Notes under the pieces: generated by a model
What the model was told of the DNA's origin: nothing
The model's database searches: none
What the model saw: the letters and a program-made list of their open reading frames with translations, nothing else
Assembly: GCF_035989305.1 (NCBI RefSeq)
Contig: NZ_CP108514.1
Span: 496,001 to 560,000 of the forward strand
Reading direction: 5' to 3'
Source of the DNA: Streptomyces sp. NBC_01233
GTDB lineage: Bacteria > Actinomycetota > Actinomycetes > Streptomycetales > Streptomycetaceae
DNA: 64,000 nucleotides
Made by a program: the position numbers and the translations under genes
Part shown: piece by piece, positions 62,439 to 64,000 of the stretch
Layout of the letters: each line of letters starts with the position of its first letter
How positions within the stretch are numbered: the stretch's first letter is position 1

Positions 62439-63857
62439 ATGTTGCTGGAACCGGGGCGGTGGCTGGAGCTGCGGCGTTTCCGGGCTCTGCATGAGGCGGG
62501 CGCGAGCATCTCGGAGATCGCTCGGGAGACCGGTCTGAACTGGCGTACGGTCAAGAAGTATCTGGAGAGCGACGGTCCTCCGGTTCCGCCGGCTCCGGCG
62601 CCGCGCTCGGATCTCGGCAACCAGGTGATCAAGCCGTGGGCGCATGTGATTGATGCGTGGCTACGGGCTGAGGTGCTGCTGAAGGCCGCGGTCATCCATG
62701 AGCGTCTGGTCGAGCAGTATGCCTTCCCGCACCACTACCAGCGCGTCAAGATGTACGTGCAGCAGGCCCGACCCCGCATCGCCGAGGAGTTGGGATATAC
62801 CCCGCGCGAGCTGGCGAAGTTGCACCGCCGCTTCGAGGTGGTGCCCGGCGCCCAGGCCCAGGTCGACTGGGGCGACGAGGGCAACATCCTGGCCCATGTC
62901 GGCATCCCGAAGGTCTACTCCTTCCACATGACCTTGTCCTACTCCCGAGATCCGTTCTGCTGCTTCACCACCAGCCAGAATCTGGCATCGTTCTTCGAGT
63001 GCCACCGGCGGGCGTTCGCGCACTTCGGCGGGGCGCCCGGGGTGATCGTCTACGACCGGACCAAGACTGTCGTGCGCCGTCACGTCGCCCCGGGCGAGGC
63101 GGTCCCGTTGCATCCGGAGGCCGTGGCGTTCGCCGGGCACTACGACTTCGACATCGACGTCTTGGCCGCCTACCGGCCGACGGGGAAGGGCCGCGTCGAG
63201 CGCCAGGTCCTCATCGTCCGCGATCATGTGCTCGCGGGGCGGTCCTTCTCCAGCCTGGATGACATGGACGGGGCGTTCATGGCCTGGGTGCCCCAGCGCC
63301 GGGCGCGTACGCACCGCACCCACGGCGAGGTGATCGGCGTGCGGGCCAAGCGGGATCACGCCGCGCTGCGGGCGCTGCCCGCCAAGCCCTACATCGTGGC
63401 CGATCGGCACCTGCGACACGTGGCCAAGGACTGCCTGGTCGCCTTCGACGCCAACCTCTACTCGGTGCCCGCCACCAAGGTCCGCCACCGCCAGCTCGTC
63501 GAGGTCAGAGCCTCCGCAGGCACCGTGGCCCTGCATTCCACCGTGCCCGACGCGCAGGGCATCACGCTGCTGGCCGTGCACTCCCGCGCGGTCGGACGCA
63601 GCGCGAGGATCGTGGATGAGGCCCACTGGAAGGCCCTGCCCGACGGACACACCCGCGCCACCACCACCGACCTTCCGCCACCCGTGAGCAGGCCGGCCCG
63701 CTCCGGCGCCGAGGAACCGGGCGGTCTGATCTCGCTGCTGACCCGGGCCAGAGCCGCGCAAGTCCACGTCGGCACCCGTCCGCTGGCCCTCTACGACCAG
63801 ATCGCCGGCACCCGCCCGTTCAACCCCGCCCCCATCGACCCCAAGGACATGCGTTGA
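62439..63857 (+). CDS. istA: IS21-family transposase IstA
   Basis: This 472-residue protein has an N-terminal HTH (ISEIARETGLNWRTVKKYLES), a DDE domain with Asp in AQVDWGDEG, Asp in VIVYDRTKTVV and Glu in GRVERQVL, and a C-terminal Mu-type region. It appears intact. istB overlaps its stop. Confidence 0.9.
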   Translation: MLLEPGRWLELRRFRALHEAGASISEIARETGLNWRTVKKYLESDGPPVPPAPAPRSDLGNQVIKPWAHVIDAWLRAEVLLKAAVIHERLVEQYAFPHHYQRVKMYVQQARPRIAEELGYTPRELAKLHRRFEVVPGAQAQVDWGDEGNILAHVGIPKVYSFHMTLSYSRDPFCCFTTSQNLASFFECHRRAFAHFGGAPGVIVYDRTKTVVRRHVAPGEAVPLHPEAVAFAGHYDFDIDVLAAYRPTGKGRVERQVLIVRDHVLAGRSFSSLDDMDGAFMAWVPQRRARTHRTHGEVIGVRAKRDHAALRALPAKPYIVADRHLRHVAKDCLVAFDANLYSVPATKVRHRQLVEVRASAGTVALHSTVPDAQGITLLAVHSRAVGRSARIVDEAHWKALPDGHTRATTTDLPPPVSRPARSGAEEPGGLISLLTRARAAQVHVGTRPLALYDQIAGTRPFNPAPIDPKDMR

Positions 63858-64000
63858 GCGAGCTGGTCACCGCCCGGATCCGCACCACCGCCACCAAACT
63901 CGGCCTGCCCCACCTCACCGAGGCCCTGGCCGAGCACGTCGGCCGGGCCGACGCCGCGTCGATGGCCTACCTCGACTTCCTCGACCTGGTCTTGGAAGAA
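63854..64000 (+). CDS. istB: IS21-family helper ATPase IstB (3' end beyond window)
   Basis: A TTG overlapping the istA stop (TTGA) opens a frame of 49 residues to the window edge: an N-terminal helical region (RIRTTATKLGLPHLTEALAEHV) typical of IstB before the AAA+ domain. The Walker motifs lie outside the window. Confidence 0.8.
   Translation, partial: MSELVTARIRTTATKLGLPHLTEALAEHVGRADAASMAYLDFLDLVLEE

Larger units (their letters stand above)
62325..64000 (+). mobile_element. IS21-family element (right end beyond window)
   Basis: The left end lies near 62325, with repeats GATGCAGAGGTG and GATCTACAGAGGTG that resemble the multiple transposase sites at IS21 termini. istA and the start of istB follow. 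The element has inserted into the IS701-type transposase. Confidence 0.75.

Overview
The window looks like a high-GC actinomycete chromosome, most likely Streptomyces or a close relative. The coding is strongly GC-biased, with GTG and TTG starts and many family types typical of Streptomyces: a secreted cholesterol oxidase, tandem AsnC, XRE-cupin and LysR regulators, an alpha/beta-hydrolase fused to an ABC ATPase, DUF6126 and DUF6629 proteins. No rRNA, tRNA, CRISPR array, phage block or recognisable large biosynthetic cluster is seen. Insertion sequences and at least eleven broken genes suggest accessory, arm-like DNA rather than chromosome core. This taxonomic and positional reading is inference from gene content.

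Layout. 1-4.4 kb: tail of a Cys/Gly-rich protein, a membrane-anchored esterase, and a gluconate module (GntR repressor, operator, gluconokinase, GntP permease). 4.3-8.4 kb: minus-strand group of a degenerate beta-lactamase-like protein, a dual-specificity-type phosphatase, a cytochrome P450 and a protein with a WXG100-like tail. 8.7-15.4 kb: a decayed ArsR-type regulator, a very large secreted subtilase, a drug-efflux MFS pump and a DUF6629 protein. 15.4-18.7 kb: cholesterol oxidase, a terminator, then a coupled AhpD-like and NAD(P)-dehydrogenase-like pair. 18.8-24.9 kb: DUF6126 and XRE-cupin pair with twin operators, a truncated ATP-dependent DNA ligase, a hydrolase-ABC fusion with its permease, and a twice-frameshifted carbonic anhydrase. 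24.9-29.9 kb: aldo/keto reductase, a gutted GH35 beta-galactosidase beside a DeoR/LacI-type regulator, and a MerR operon.

30.2-32.8 kb holds an IS630-type element with a passenger gene; an IS5-type element sits exactly in its right junction. An apparently identical IS5 copy lies in the same orientation 26,000 bp away (57.7-58.8 kb). Between the two copies are a TetR/DUF2867 pair with paired operators, a DUF4190 protein, a 783-residue protein joining a macro domain, a uracil-DNA-glycosylase-like domain and an arginine-type ADP-ribosyltransferase domain (35.0-37.4 kb, the most striking gene here), a decayed MFS gene, small hypotheticals, a glycosyltransferase-methyltransferase fusion with cupin and GNAT neighbours, a hemerythrin-like protein divergent from a LysR regulator, secreted proteins including an NlpC/P60 hydrolase, an amino-acid permease remnant, a tandem AsnC regulator and a long secreted protein. 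The right end carries gene fragments, a cytoplasmic-looking lipase with IPT/TIG repeats, an IS701-type transposase remnant and an IS21-type element running off the edge.

The clearest functional links are the gluconate module, the autoregulated regulator pairs with visible palindromes (GntR, XRE, MerR, TetR, LysR, DeoR/LacI type) and the hydrolase-ABC/permease unit. The IS5 copies could recombine and delete or amplify the 26-kb segment carrying the macro/UDG/ART gene.
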